NCBI GenBank assembly: GCA_001465935.1 | Contig: LNKV01000054.1 | Location: forward strand, 173,670-237,669 | Length of the DNA: 64,000 nt | Origin: Clarireedia homoeocarpa | Taxonomy: Eukaryota > Ascomycota > Leotiomycetes > Helotiales > Rutstroemiaceae | Direction: 5' to 3' | Part shown: piece by piece, positions 1 to 12,078 of the stretch | Position numbering within the stretch: the stretch's first letter is position 1 | Layout of the letters: each line of letters starts with the position of its first letter | Translations under genes and position numbers: made by a program | Notes under the pieces: generated by a model | Told to the model about the DNA's origin: nothing | What the model saw: only the letters and a program-made list of their open reading frames with translations | Databases searched by the model: none

Positions 1-517
1 CGTAGCAAATGATGTCTCCATTTTGCAAGCCTATAAAACACCAATCAAGCATCGGGTCCGTAACTATTACGGTCACTATTCCCGGCGGAGAGTAAGCCGC
101 CAGCCTCTTTGCAGTTGCAATGTCCCATACTATCACTTCGTTTTTTGAATCGAGACTAATGAGTTTGTCGGCGCAAAATTGCAAGGTCTTCACTGAAGCT
201 CGACGGGGCAGTGTAAGCCTCGCTTGCACTCTATTCTGGCCAAAGATATATATCTGCCCACTTCCAAATGTTGTCTCGTTCGTGCCGACAGCAAGTAAGG
301 ACTGTACCGGGTCGTATGCGAGTGATCTGAAATGGTCTAATGTCAGTAATGGATGTTGCGCATGGCATGGCATGGGGCGCGCGCAGACGTGGACGTACCC
401 TATTTGAGAATTGATGCCAAAGCGATCAAGATCATCAGGAGCAAACAATCCCGGGAGAATACCAGCGGATAGATCGTTCTGTATACCAGCTTGTTTACTG
501 CGCAGAAAAGCCGCCAT
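1..517 (-). CDS. sro7: Sro7/tomosyn/Lgl-like SNARE-dependent exocytosis protein, 5' part only
   Basis: Two exons are visible, 399-517 and 1-326, with a 72-nt intron (327-398, GTACGT...TTTCAG). The ATG at 517 gives a start MAAFLRSKQAGIQNDLSAGI, followed after the intron by SLAYDPVQSLLAVGTNE and then WD40-like blades including a VWDIA segment. This order is characteristic of fungal Sro7/Lgl-family proteins, which are double beta-propeller proteins that bind the t-SNARE Sec9 and promote secretory-vesicle fusion at the plasma membrane. Only about 145 residues of a protein normally near 1,000 residues are inside the window; the rest lies beyond position 1. Family assignment is from the N-terminal sequence pattern and is fairly secure; the intron was placed by frame continuity. 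Confidence 0.8.
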   Translation of the reverse strand, partial: MAAFLRSKQAGIQNDLSAGILPGLFAPDDLDRFGINSQIGYVHVCARPMPCHAQHPLLTLDHFRSLAYDPVQSLLAVGTNETTFGSGQIYIFGQNRVQARLTLPRRASVKTLQFCADKLISLDSKNEVIVWDIATAKRLAAYSPPGIVTVIVTDPMLDWCFIGLQNGDIICY

Positions 518-1069
518 CCTGGTCTAACAAGGAGAATGAGAGCGTAGTTGTGTTGGTTTTGTGGTTGTTGGTTGTTTTTCGGCGGGATACTCTACATCTG
601 TACCCTGAATTGGTATGGAGGAGGATCTGCGTCATCTTGGCGGGGCCTGCAGTATTGCCGACTTCCGAGTATCAATCAGGGGAGAAGTTCTACTGCATTT
701 GCATTGTCCCAAATTTACAAAGTCCTTTCACATACAAAATCGAAATTCTTCAACTCGTCTGATGTTTGTAAAACGAAGCCCACAGAGGCGCTACTTCAAT
801 CTTGCTAGATAAATTTACACTAGTGCATGACTCTCGAGCCTCCATTACTACATGCAAGTGATGCACTAGAAGGCGATCCGGTATTCCCCTACCACCTGCC
901 CGCACATTCCCTGCCGCCCGTCGCGGGATGGTAGACGCAAGCCGCCCCGATGTGAAGTCGTCGCAGCGAGTATTTCTCCTAAACCACAACAGCCTTCTGT
1001 GCGCCTCCAGGCATGGTTACTCCAAAAAATATGGCGACAAGGCCTGTCCCTGATATGCTTCTGTAACCC
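518..1069. other. intergenic, no supported gene
   Basis: This is the upstream region of the Sro7-like gene and the downstream region of the zinc-ribbon-like small protein. Open frames are short and overlap in several phases, without recognisable domains or splice signals. Confidence 0.6.
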
Positions 1070-1465
1070 TCAAGCTCGAGGCTGCCCTGGCTCCCATCCC
1101 CATATCTCCCAATACTCGTGCCAGGCATTCCGCACATTCGCCTCGCGTTGATGCATTCTTTTCGCCCATTTCTTTTTCATAGCTGGGAGTTCCTTCTCTA
1201 ATTCTTCTTTTCTTACCCCTTCCTTGATCAATTCTTGCGCCAGGTCAATCTGCTTCCTGATCTGTGCAACTGGATTCGTATAGTATGGAGGTGGAAGTAT
1301 AACATCTGCAGCTCGTTTCTCTGCTGCTGCTCGGTCACAGTCTTTGCATCGAGGTATTGAACGATCGCAATCGAGTGAAGCTTTGATGCGTGGGAATTGG
1401 ATCGCAAGGAACGCAAAAGCGGGAGGTAGAACAAGTGGTTGATCGCAAGCTGGACATGCAGACAT
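1070..1465 (-). CDS. small zinc-ribbon-like conserved hypothetical protein
   Basis: An intronless 131-aa frame starts at 1465. It opens with a C-x2-C pair (MSACPACDQ) and has a second C-x2-C pair about 37 residues later (RCKDCDRAAAEKRAA). This spacing would allow one zinc to be bound, as in a small zinc ribbon. The second half is helical and highly charged (EELEKELPAMKKKWAKR) and ends with a tryptophan-rich segment (HEYWEIWGWEPGQ). I do not recognise a named family. A restricted fungal protein of unknown function is the safest reading. Overlapping frames on the same strand look like shadows because they lack this ordered composition. Confidence 0.55.
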   Translation of the reverse strand: MSACPACDQPLVLPPAFAFLAIQFPRIKASLDCDRSIPRCKDCDRAAAEKRAADVILPPPYYTNPVAQIRKQIDLAQELIKEGVRKEELEKELPAMKKKWAKRMHQREANVRNAWHEYWEIWGWEPGQPRA

Positions 1466-2472
1466 TTTTCTTTTCTTTTCTGGAACTGTAACGTAGTGAT
1501 CGCGCGGCTGCAGTCCAGTAGAGGAGCTGTAGTAAGTGAAGCAGGTTTAGGTAGCAGGTTGTCACGCCAAACACACTTACTCGAGTGTTGATCTTGTTCA
1601 GTGACGGACAAACTTCTAATCCCAGCTGAACAAAGAAAGAGGCACAATAAACAGCTCATTTGTGATGTGGAAAGTCACAGTAGATACCTAAGTTGCCGCA
1701 AACATCCTTTGTTGGCTTGGCGTGGCCGAAAGCGAAAAACGGTAACAGCGAAAGAGGAAGTGCCTTCACGAGCAATCATAAACCGACAGTGAGATCAAGT
1801 CCGTGTTATTCCCAACAATATCATGATAAGAATAAGAGCACAACGACTCTCGGTAGGCCATGACTAGAGTGTGCAGCAATACAATTGCTACAATTGCTCC
1901 CAGACAGGATGTCCCGCTGTTTATATTTCTCCAGAACCCAATGCATTCTCATGCCGCAGGATGGAGGGTAAGTCAACGAAAAAAAATCTCTTCTATCCTT
2001 CAATTTCCCCTCCAAGACCCGTCATTGATTAAGACATAAAGCCAGAGTGAATATGAAGGAATCAGTTTTAGTTTTATGAAGAGAAAAGAAAAGAAAGGAA
2101 AAGAAGTTCAATGTCTTGATTTTGCACGAGGAAAATTTTGAGATCATGTGATATAAGCGAGACCAATCGCATTTTAGCCTTTTGTGGTTAGCACTGCTTT
2201 CTAGATCCAGAGTAATGACTAACACATTTCGGTGGGGTGAGAAGAGGATATCCATTGGACTGCCCCTCATTGAGTGATCAAACACAACGATCGTGAGTGG
2301 CTTAGAAGTACTTTCTTTCGATATTGAATCTTACCAGCCTCCCAGGTCTTACTCTTGACTGTTAAGATCTTCGACAAAAAGGCCATAGAAATCCGTATAC
2401 ATTCCTTCACGAACGTCGATCCGTCTTTACCTCACATTCAAATAAAACTCATTTTTCTATCAGCTTTTCGAC
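1466..2472. other. intergenic, divergent promoter region
   Basis: The region lies between the minus-strand small zinc-ribbon-like gene and the plus-strand PP28 gene. There is an A/G-rich tract around 2078-2105 and no supported coding frame. It presumably holds both promoters. Confidence 0.55.
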
Positions 2473-3323
2473 ATGGCTGGAGGACCGGCAGCAGGACGTG
2501 GCAGGGGAGGCAAATTCAAGAAATTCACACGTGGAGGTATGCAATCACTATACCTCAATATCCGCACGTCTAACAAGAATACTAATTATCATCTCACAGG
2601 CGGCAAACACTTCTCTCGTGATCTCCGACCGCTCGACGCTGATGGAAACGAAATCCGCGAAAGAAACGCCGATGACTCTTCCGAAGAAGAGGAAGAATCT
2701 GAGGAGGAGGAGTCTTCGGAGGAAGAGGAAGCAGAAGAAAAACCCGCCATGACTCGTGAAGAGCGTCGCGCCGCCGCCAAAGCCAGAAAGGAAGCCGCTA
2801 TCGCCAAAAAGAACAAGAAGGTTGCACAACCTGGTGATTTACCTACCGACAGTGAAGAGGAGAGCGAGGACGATGATATGCCCGCCAACCCAAACCATAG
2901 CAAGGCTGCTAGAAAACAGGCAGCAGCTGCCCCAGTCGCAGTTGAAGAAACTGCAGAAGACTTGGCGAAAATGAGCGTGAATAAAGCGCCTGCCCAATTA
3001 AGCCGTAAAGAGAGAGAGGCATTGGAGAAACAGCAGGCACACGAGGCTTACATGAAGAGGCATTTGGCCGGGGAGACTGATAAAGCGAAGGAGGATATGA
3101 AAAGATTGGAGGAAGTCAGACGGAGAAGAGAGGAGGCCGCGGCGCAGAAAGCTGTAAGCATACTTGTATTGTTACTAGCGTTCGATATACTAATCTGTGA
3201 TGATAGTTTGAGAAAGAGCAAGCATTGGAACAGCAAGCAGCCAGAAAAGAGCAAATGGAACGTGAAGAGAGGAGAAGACAAGCTGCTATGGGACCTGCTG
3301 CAAAGAAGAAGGGCAAGAAATGA
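2473..3323 (+). CDS. PP28 / PDAP1-type casein kinase substrate phosphoprotein
   Basis: Three exons: 2473-2536, 2600-3153 and 3207-3323, with introns 2537-2599 (GTATGC...CACAG) and 3154-3206 (GTAAGC...GATAG). Splicing restores one frame of 244 residues ending in AAKKKGKK. The N-terminus is Gly/Arg rich (GGPAAGRGRGGKFKKFTRGG), followed by a long acidic Ser/Glu stretch, typical casein kinase II targets. The 28-kDa heat- and acid-stable phosphoprotein (PP28) domain follows: LSRKEREALEKQQAHE and YMKRHLAGETDKAKEDM, then a basic coiled-coil tail. Members are small, mostly disordered phosphoproteins of unclear role, associated in animals with PDGF binding and in yeasts with ribosome or RNA factors. 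The unspliced frame runs on to 3516 and should not be used. Confidence 0.88.
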
Positions 3324-4500
3324 GCGCTTCCTCTCACATTTTGCTAGTTCTAGTTACACTTGTTGCACAGCCACGGGTACATCGTATTTTCCATTAGACT
3401 TTCCCTGCGTGCGAGGCAATTACATATCTTGGCATAGATGTGAATGGTATGGTGGCCGGGTATTCATTTTCTTATGTTGCTTTTTTCGGAAGTATACCCA
3501 GCAAAGTCGAAACTAGGCTATATACATTCTGTTTTACTTCAATATACCGCTGGTTAACTATACACTGCACATGAGTTGGAGTGTGTGTTTCTTCATGCAA
3601 TTCATGCCATGCTTTGTCCCTTGCACTGGCTGTACATGCTTCACCAATGACATCCAAAGACAATACTCTTACTCCAACCCTCACACCCCGCCAAAAAAAT
3701 GCCTAAAAAAAATATTATTCTAAAGAAACAGGATGTAAAGTTCTTTTCTCCTAACCCCAGAACCGAAAGTGGGGAAGAAGTAGTGGGTGCTGGTGCTTGT
3801 GTTGGTAAAAGTTCATTGCCAGTGAGTAAGTCAAGTCGGCACACGATTGCTTCCCCGCCCGCCTCTTTTCCCCTTCCAACCATCACAATCTCACTCTCGA
3901 GCAAGAAAGATCATACGAGATACGAAGCAGTGGAGGTAGCTATTTCTGACTCCAGCTAGTCCTGGGTTCGAAGTCGGCAGGTTGGGTTGCTGGTGTTTCT
4001 GTGTCCGGTAGATTTTGCTTTGACTGCCGCCGTAGCTTCTTCATCAGTGAATCATCGTGGTAAGGTCTGAGATTGCCGTATGCTGCACTTCATTGGAATA
4101 ATAGCAGTTTGTTGATCTAAACGCACTGGCACTGGATGTGTTTATGGGAAGACGATGGAGAGAAAAAGACCTCTTGGATTTAATTTTCTCCACTCTACGA
4201 CATATTATCAACTAGCCAGCTAATATAAATAACTTCCTCATTAAAGTTCTCATAACTCATTATCCCCATCGTTATCCATACAGGTCCCAGCTGGCGAAAT
4301 TATTTTACATCATCAAGATCATACTTGTTCATATCATTTCATCCCAAAGGTCTTGCGGCCTGCGACCCCTTTCTCCCTTCTGCACAGCATAATTAAAAAT
4401 ACCGATGATTCCCGCTCATCACTATGACGAGTTTCCAGCACGTATTTTTATTCCATTAGTTCCAGCTCAGTACGAGTACGGTTTTCAGAGTTCTTAGAAA
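3324..4500. other. convergent intergenic region, no supported gene
   Basis: The region separates the 3' ends of the PP28 gene (plus) and the CorA-like gene (minus). An 86-aa frame at 3699-3959 is low complexity and unsupported. No tRNA could be folded near the GGTTCGAA at about 3965. Confidence 0.55.
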
Positions 4501-7196
4501 TTAAACACCCAGGCCACCAGTATCCACTCGGCCCCTCTTATTTTTCTGCACAATTCCATCCCACCAACTCGGCGATCTTGTCAGCGTCGGCTTTTTGGCG
4601 ACCGTCTCGAATGATGACATGGAGGTAATAGGTATAGTTACGCTTCTCTCCCGCTCATACGGCCGGATAGAAGTGTCGGGTATGGTTACACTTCTTTCCC
4701 GTTCATATGTCCGCGGAGAAAATGGAAGGTTCGTGGATTGTGAAAGTGGCGATGCAACTCGCCGAGGAGCGACTGCAGGAGGTGATGACGGTACACGCGT
4801 ATGTGCGGTGGGGATAGGGTTTTTTGGCCCTGGATTGAATGCGAGTTCTTGACGGGCGGCGATCGCTTCTTTAGTTGCGAAGGAATAGGCTTGCTGAGGG
4901 GGTTGGATTACGTTGTCCGAACTGCTCGCTACACTGCTACCTGTTTTTGAGGATCGATCAGGATGTTGCGACGCAATTTGAGGATTCGATGGCCGAGAAT
5001 CAGAGTAAGATGTAGGCTTACTCTTTGGGTCATTTTCGATTTTTGAAGATGGCATAAGTTTTTGCTCAACCCATTCTGCTAATCTGTACCATCTACTGCG
5101 CCAAAACTGCATTCCAGTCGTCGTATTGAGGAAACCGATCAGGACAAAGAACGGAATACAAACAGTGACCATAGTAATACCGAATTGACCAAAGTTGTGT
5201 TCAGTTGACATATTTGTCATGCCATATACTGAAGTAACGAATGTCAAAGGTAGGAAAAATATGGAGACCTATGATTGTAAGCACTGCTTCATCGCCACTC
5301 ATGCTGGTGTATTGCTTACCATAGTTAGAAGCTTGACGTTGTGTCCTTGAAGAATTGTCACAGCTGCCATTTCGACGCTCTTTCGGCTTTCCAACACTGA
5401 CGTACCCGAGAAGAGTTGATCTCTCAAGGTTCTGACCTCTTTCATCTTTTGATCAATCTCATGGTACAACTTGTTGAGATTTTGAACTTGTTTGTCAAAA
5501 TCTCTTCGAAGCTTTCCCATGCGCCTGCGCCAGTATCTGTTGCGATGGGAATCGTAGTCTAACATAGGCCAGAGACTCTTATGTCGCCCTTCCCAAACAT
5601 CTTCGGTAAAAGTATCTTCGTAACTATCAAGAATGGCTTTTATTCCATTTTTAATGATGCTGAGGGTTTGATACGCCCAAAAGTATCGCCTAGAGTATGT
5701 GAATTCTTCATCTTCGAACAGAAGCTTGTCCCGGATGTCTCCGTCAAACATAATGTCCGGCTACTTCTCATCAGCTTTGCCCTATACACGAATCGAGGGG
5801 CTATCTTACTGGTGGGGTAACGAGTTTGCTGATTTTCTGGAGGATGGCATCAAATCTTTTTTCGGCATCCTTGAATTCTGATAACAGAGTGTGCAGAAAT
5901 GCTTCCGGCCCGTTTACATAGTGCTTTGTCGAATCGTGAACATCCATTGAATGGCGATGATCAGGATAACATTGAATGTTGAGAACATGCCAAGCAGCCC
6001 AAGGATCGTAGACATATCCATTAGTAGTTCGAGCATGTCGAGCAGGATTCCTTAACCTTCTGATAGGTTCTCCAGCTAGCGATAAGGCGACAACAGAACT
6101 GCATCTCGAAATAGGAATGTTATCCTTCGATGTGTTATCGTGGTCGGCAAGCTGCCATGGCATAGGCTGGCATTCTTCACCCACAAGCGTGTAATACTCG
6201 AAAACAAATACGAAAGATCTTTGGTGGCGGTTATCCTCCGAGAAGGGACGAACGCCGTTGTTGGCCTAGAGTTTTGGTTAGGACAGAGCAGGTTATACTT
6301 GGATTTCACACGCGCCCTTACCGTAGTGGATTCATCTGCTACAAGATTCTCAAATAATTCATCCACATCGAAGTACTTACTCATAGTAAGATGAATAGCT
6401 GCGAATATCACTGGTGATGGCTCTCGAACAATCCTAGTGAGGTTGAGTGTCAGTATTGCAGTCAGTGATAGGATGGCAAACGACTTACGTTATTCGTCCA
6501 ACAGCTGTATGAAGTGTTTCCGGGTCGCAATTTAAATCCTTCACGCATCACAGTTAATTCTGGCTCACAAAGTTCGCCGAATCGATGCTGGAATGAAGCG
6601 GCTCGTGCTGCTTTGCTTACCTTGATGGTTTGCCAGATAGCCGAGTCGATTTTTGTGGTGCCAGGCAGAACAATATCCCTTCTAGACAGAGGAGCTCCAT
6701 CTTTACCCACGTCGAAAACGGAATAATGGGAATTGTGGGATCGATCCGTGTTGTCGTACTGAGGAAATAAATTGGCATCCAGTAGTCTTCCCGTCCTTGT
6801 TACCACCGTCTCCAATATTTTCCGACCCGCCTCTGGGAATTTATACGTCTCCAAATGCCGTCGCAAGTCCTCCTCGGTGTATTGAAAGGGTGCTAGAGGT
6901 GTTTGGACATAGAGATCGTCGTCGTCGTCACTCTCCTCACTGTCACCTGTCATGATGGAGCTGTGCAGGGTGGAAGTTTTGAATTGCGGCTTCTCTCCAT
7001 CACGTTCCTTGGTAGACCTCCTTCGATGGGGGAATCCCCGGAGAGAAGGTGGGCACTGGGGCGTTGAGATCCTGTAATTTTGCTGAAGACTGTTGGATAA
7101 TGCATCGTGAACAAGCCTAAACGTCTCCAAATAGGCCTGGTGTTGATCGTCGAGTCTTTTCAACAATTCTTCGGGAGATAGACTTGGACCTGCCAT
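4501..7196 (-). CDS. CorA-like Mg2+ transporter family protein
   Basis: Six exons join in frame to 800 residues: 6621-7196, 6489-6538, 6322-6433, 5810-6265, 5320-5760 and 4501-5268. All introns are 49-82 nt with GT...AG ends. The N-terminal 540 residues are soluble, with a Ser/Asp-acidic region near residues 70-100 and helical coiled coil (KQVQNLNKLYHEIDQKMKEV) leading to the membrane. Two transmembrane helices lie near residues 546-563 and 573-593, separated by a short loop. The signature following the first helix is YGMTNM, where classical CorA channels have YGMN; the Thr insertion resembles divergent fungal CorA-like proteins. The C-terminal 200 residues are disordered, with repeated Tyr-Glu-Arg-Glu-Arg segments. 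It probably forms a divalent cation channel in the plasma membrane or an organelle, but ion specificity cannot be read from sequence. Confidence 0.85.
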
Positions 7197-8891
7197 TCTT
7201 TATGTTTGGGAGTGAAAGTGTTCTGGGAGATGGCCACGCGGATGGGCGAGAAGGAAATTTACAATCGATAAGGCGAGAGGCGGTAGATACCCTAGGCGGC
7301 CACGCCGGCCCATTATTCTCTGGGTGCTGCATTGCTGTATGGCCTCTCCTAAAAGCCGCCGAGAGTCAAAGTCTCCCCGTCCAGTCACTGATTGTCGCCC
7401 CGGAGAGCCGCAAGGCCTGGGTCTCTCTTAAAGCTGCAATCCATGCCGAACTGACAAATGAGCTGGCGAGATCGACGAATATCTCCGTGTGGAACGCGGG
7501 AATATAATCGCAACTAAAAGTGGCGGTCAATCAAGCGTGTCATCATGGCAGAGGTCTGAGCTTAATTGTATGGAGATCAAGATGACAACACGGACTTTCA
7601 GAGCTGTGCCAAGATGCCACTTTGCAGGGTGGCTAGTGAGACAATTGAGAAGCGGAATATTAATCACGTGCTTCAGAACCTGATATGCGCGGATCGCTTA
7701 TCGGCAATTATTCGGTTAACGCGCCGTACACCTCACCAACATTTTCCTAAAGAAACGAATACTTATCAACATCACTCGGCCGAGAGGCTGAGGATGAGCT
7801 CGTTCCAAATGTTTGCGATAATGGATGTGATACGCGGCAGATAGCACAGCGAAGTCTCTATACTGGGCCGTTTTTAGTCTTGATACGTGGCCCGATTCCA
7901 TGTCGAATTGCTGCGCACAACATCGTTTGGTATAAACAGCAAAGTTGTGTTCTCGTTGAGGTGACTTCAAGCTTTTGCCAGAGTCCAATGTGTCTCGGCG
8001 GTGCACACACATCTAGTTTGATGTTACTATTAGTAGAATGTGTCACCTATCTGATATTCTTAGACACCCACGGGCCTTTGTGCGATCATCTGCTTTCTTC
8101 GCAAACTTCGGATTGGCCCCATCTGGCCGATCAACGGTGATCCGAATATGTTCCATTGAATTTTGATCCGAAGTGGTGTTCAAGATCATGTATCAACGCC
8201 ATCCGTGTCATGTGACATGCTGTTCGTATCATCTGTCTGATGCCTTTCGCTCAGGATGGGCAATCTAGGCAGGGAAACACCGCAGTGGAGGAGACGAATA
8301 AGAAGTTTAACGATCATACACCAGGGGATCCAAAGATGAAACCAACGAACACCACCCACCACCAGTAAGTCGCGAAGAAGTCTGGCGGTAGTGATCTTTA
8401 GATGTGGAATGGAAGGGCCAGGTGATCAGATGCCGTGAGGTGAAATTGGCAAGTGCCCGAAACCTCCTGACGACTGTGTAATCAACGAGCTACGTGCTTA
8501 CGTGATTGAACTTTTTCTCTGATTAGTTCTTGAGGAGTGGTGTCAGAGAGGTTATATGGTGGCCAGTAGTTGAATGACTAACGCCGTGCTGCGGGGTATG
8601 AAAAGGGCGTTGACGTTGAATCGCAATGAGGATACGAAAACTTCATGACACAGCTATTATTTTGAACCCTGAGTTTCTCCTTCAAACCATTCTCTCCTAT
8701 TCAACTACCAAAACCATAGTAAACAGGATTCGAAAGATTGCATAAAAAGCAGAAAAAACTGGAGAAAAACACAGAACCGGAAAAACACAGAACCGGAAGC
8801 GCACATGCGCCATCTGTCCCCATATCGAGCAGATGCGACGAGATCTAACGGTCTTATCAGTCGCCCATCTAATCTCCGCAAATGGAGCTGC
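7197..8891. other. 1.7-kb intergenic region, nothing recognised
   Basis: Only short overlapping frames occur and none has a family signature. It includes the promoter of the CorA-like gene. A short duplicated segment (gaaaaacacagaaccgg, twice) sits at about 8762-8800. Confidence 0.5.
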
Positions 8892-10793
8892 CTAGGGTCT
8901 CTCGGGAGAATCATTTCTTCCGTCAAAATACCTTGCACGAGTACGACGCAGCTTCTTTTTATCCGAAGATTGTTCCGTACCTTGACTCTGTTTCTTGTGA
9001 CTGTGGTCTTTATGGTTATCCCTCTGAATGTGATCTCTAGACTCGTTCCGACTCGTAGCTGGAACAGTGGCTGCTTTTGGCTGCAACCGTTGAGAGCCGG
9101 ATGAAGTTGTAGTGTGCCCGCTGCGATGTCTGTTCCTTGGAGTTTTATCAGGCGTAGGCTTAGTAGGTTCGAGTGAGCGACTCGATCTCATCTCTGGTTG
9201 AGGTCTCTCGGGGAGTACTGCTTCCTTTCCATTACCCCCTGGGGGCTTTCTGGAACTAGCCTGAGCTGGTCGAGAAGATTCCTGTCGTCTTCCCTTCTCG
9301 GGCTGTAGACTCAGATCCCCACTTGAGACACGTCCTGAATTGTGCCGAGTCCTTGAACAGGATCGCCGTCTTTCTTTTATTTGAGGAGTCGCCACGAGAT
9401 GGCAATCTGTCCCTTCTTGGGGATTCCTCACGGTCATTCGATTGAATTGCATGAATTTTTCTGTTGAGCTCGAGCGCCAAATCTGGGTCTTCGAGTTCAG
9501 AAAAGTGTAAATATTCCGCGCCCTTGCTAATGAATTTCCAAAAGGCGGTTTCATCAAGTACTCGAGAGATGTTGTTTGGAAATGAAGCAACGTACAATGA
9601 ACTGTAGGTATATGAGAGGTAGATACGAGTCCAGAAACCGATGGACTTTATATCGAAATGGTTGAAAGGAAGACAGTACGCAACTTTTCCTAGGTTTTTC
9701 TTCAGCGGCTTGATGTGCATCAGATGGTGAGCGAACGGGGAAAAGATAGATGCGCATTCCTCAATGCTTGAGATACGATCTATGGATCTGCTAACCACCC
9801 GAAGTGGCTTCGTTCGTACTGATGACTCCTCAGCCGACTCTGAGATCAGCTGCATACCCATATCGAATGCTTCCTTCTTAGCAATCGTGTTTCTTAAGAT
9901 GCGGGCCTGCATGTTAGGAGGACGAGTTTTCACCTGGTAAGGATTGACTGATAGGTTTTCGATAAAGGTGCTACTGGGAAATGCCTCAATAAGTGCATCT
10001 TCCATCCAGTAGCTAGTCTTCACAATTTGTCTTACATCCTCGATGTTGAAATTAAATAATCGAGCCGTGCCTTTCTTAACGGCGGCCTCTCTTTGGATGT
10101 CGATATGAACCTTTCTACCATTTTCCATGCTCCTGCCAGGCTCACAGAAAGAACGGATTATCGAGAACACCCTCTTGATATCTTTCTCAAAAACGTCACA
10201 GGGTGATTGATATGTCTTGGAGATGATTGTAACAGGAACTGTAGTTAAAATGAATTGATTAGCTTAAGGATTTCACATGAGATTTAAAAGAACCACATAG
10301 ATGTTTCGGAGTTACTTGTGCAATACTTACAAAAATAAGTTTCTACCGTTGCGTGCCGATAATAACTAGAAGTGCTCTAGTTTGTCTGGTGCCCATCACT
10401 ACTGTAGTCGCCCTTAAATTCTATCTCAATACCTTCCTTATACACCTCATCCGCCAAAATCTTGCAAAAGGAGGTAATCTGTGCCTGAGAAGAGTAGTAA
10501 GAGGTGATCAAATGTTGGCGTTTTGATTCGTATTTAGAATGATCGAATCTTACACCATCTCGATGAGCGGGATCCTCCTGCTGCCACAAACAAAAATCAC
10601 GGTAAGCTTTTTCTTCCGCCCTTACGCTGTCATACCTTTCAGAGATAAGCTTCCGGTAAACTTTGTTGAAACCATAGTCTGTGAGTGGTATTTTCTCCCA
10701 TGTAGGCTTGAGTGTTGTATTGAATTCCAGGTGAAAGGAAAACTTAGGATTATCCTGCTTTTCAGATTCGGATTTCTTCGCAGAGATAGGCAT
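8892..10793 (-). CDS. hypothetical protein of unknown family, 3' structure ambiguous
   Basis: The start codon is at 10793 (MPISAKKSES). My model is exons 10446-10793, 10331-10376, 9432-10238 and 8892-9334, giving 547 residues. The first intron (10377-10445, GTGTAT...AACTAG) is needed to remove an in-frame TAG at 10377-10379. The second (10239-10330, GTAAGT...CTACAG) is well supported. The third (9335-9431, GTGAGG...TTCAG) moves the frame into a long Arg/Ser/Pro/Lys-rich tail ending DGRNDSPERP; without it the protein stops at 9256 after a different basic tail (458 residues). The middle is globular, with YRKLISERYDS and FNHFDIKSIGFWTRIYLSYTY segments. I recognise no domain. If the weak first intron is wrong, the gene is interrupted by a stop codon and could be decaying. 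Confidence 0.5.
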
Positions 10794-12078
10794 ACTGAAT
10801 TATAATTAATTACTGGTGTGAACAGAAAGAGGATCTGGGATCGAACAAGACACCAACAGGACTAACAATGAAAGCTAACTGTTGGTAAATATTTGGACCA
10901 AGCATACGTCAGTTTTAATTCATCGAAATTCGTTGGTAGCCCTGAAGTCACACGATGACGACAATTAGAAAGAGCAGCAAACTTTTCGGCGCCTACAGGC
11001 TGCGGCTCATTCTGAACCTCCTGTTGACCTGAAAAGGATTCAATAAAGTGAATGGACGAGAAGACACCGCCTTCATTGGGCAGTGTCGATAAATCCAAAG
11101 ACCTAATGCCGGCCGTTGAAGTGGCCTGTTCTCCAAGAATACTCGAAAAAGAATAGCAGAAACTCAGCGCAGTGTGGGATAATCGAATACATGGCCGAAT
11201 AAGGTTCATTCAATAATGATTATAACTACACCGAACTTGGTGAAAGCTTTTCCCAGGTCAAGATCGGCCTCGAACATGCGGAATACAAAGAAGTCTCCGA
11301 GTATGTAAGGTCAATCGCAATCGGCCATGCTGCATGGATTCTATTTATGGCAACTGAAATGTTTCGGACCTCCTTCTCCGCAGTTCCAAACGACCCCGAA
11401 GACCTCAATATCTTGGCTTTATATGGGAAGAACTCAAGCAACTCGTTGTCGCTTCGCACGCACACTTTTTGCACGCCCATCTCTTTTTCGTTGGCGTCGA
11501 TGAATAATATATTGCAGGAGACAAGACTTGGTAAGAAATTCAATGAAAGAAATGACAAAATATGACGAAGAAGAAAGCTTGCAGAAAGGATCGCGAGAAC
11601 GATGTTTTGCAGAATTCATTCTGAATGTGTACGGGGATTTCTATTTGGGTCTAATTAAACGGATAAAAATGAAGACCAGGTTGTCAAGTCCAATACGCAA
11701 ACCATATTTTTAAGATTGGACCTTATGATAGCCCATTGATTTGAGTATATTTACTGAGAGGATAATCGAACGAGCGACATGTAGTATGGCTGTATACAAT
11801 GGAAAGTTAATCCCCAAAGTGGTTAACGAAGATCTTCTCAGTTCCAAGCCAAGATGTAGTGTTGCTGGTTGATGTATCTCGTATATTGAATAAGACCTAA
11901 TAGCTTCTGACTACCGACCGTCTTTGGTGTAATTTTCAATGCGTTGAGGATAAGACATCTGGTGGTTGACTATCTATTAGACGATTGTTGACCCAAATGC
12001 AAATGAAGTCAAAGATGTAGTAAAGGGGCGTAAACTCACCGGTTAGTGCTACAGTCGATAAGTATCGGATGTATCAAC
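10794..12078. other. uncertain region with two small minus-strand frames
   Basis: Minus-strand frames at 10862-11209 (115 aa) and 11226-11558 (110 aa) have plausible composition but no family match. They end at stop codons without clear splice sites joining them to each other or to the gene at 8892-10793. They may be remnants of a degraded gene. Nothing else is seen to 12078. Confidence 0.3.

Noticed and set aside
1228..1659. 143-aa minus-strand frame overlapping the zinc-ribbon-like gene
   Set aside because: It is in another phase of the same bases with a mixed hydrophobic composition and no motif; the 131-aa frame has paired CxxC motifs.
3207..3516. Long unspliced C-terminus of the PP28 protein
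   Set aside because: It reads through an intron with good splice sites (3154-3206); splicing gives a normal basic tail ending at 3323.
3940..4000. GGTTCGAAGTC motif resembling a tRNA T-loop
   Set aside because: The flanking bases do not pair into a T-stem and no acceptor, D-arm or anticodon arm could be found around it.
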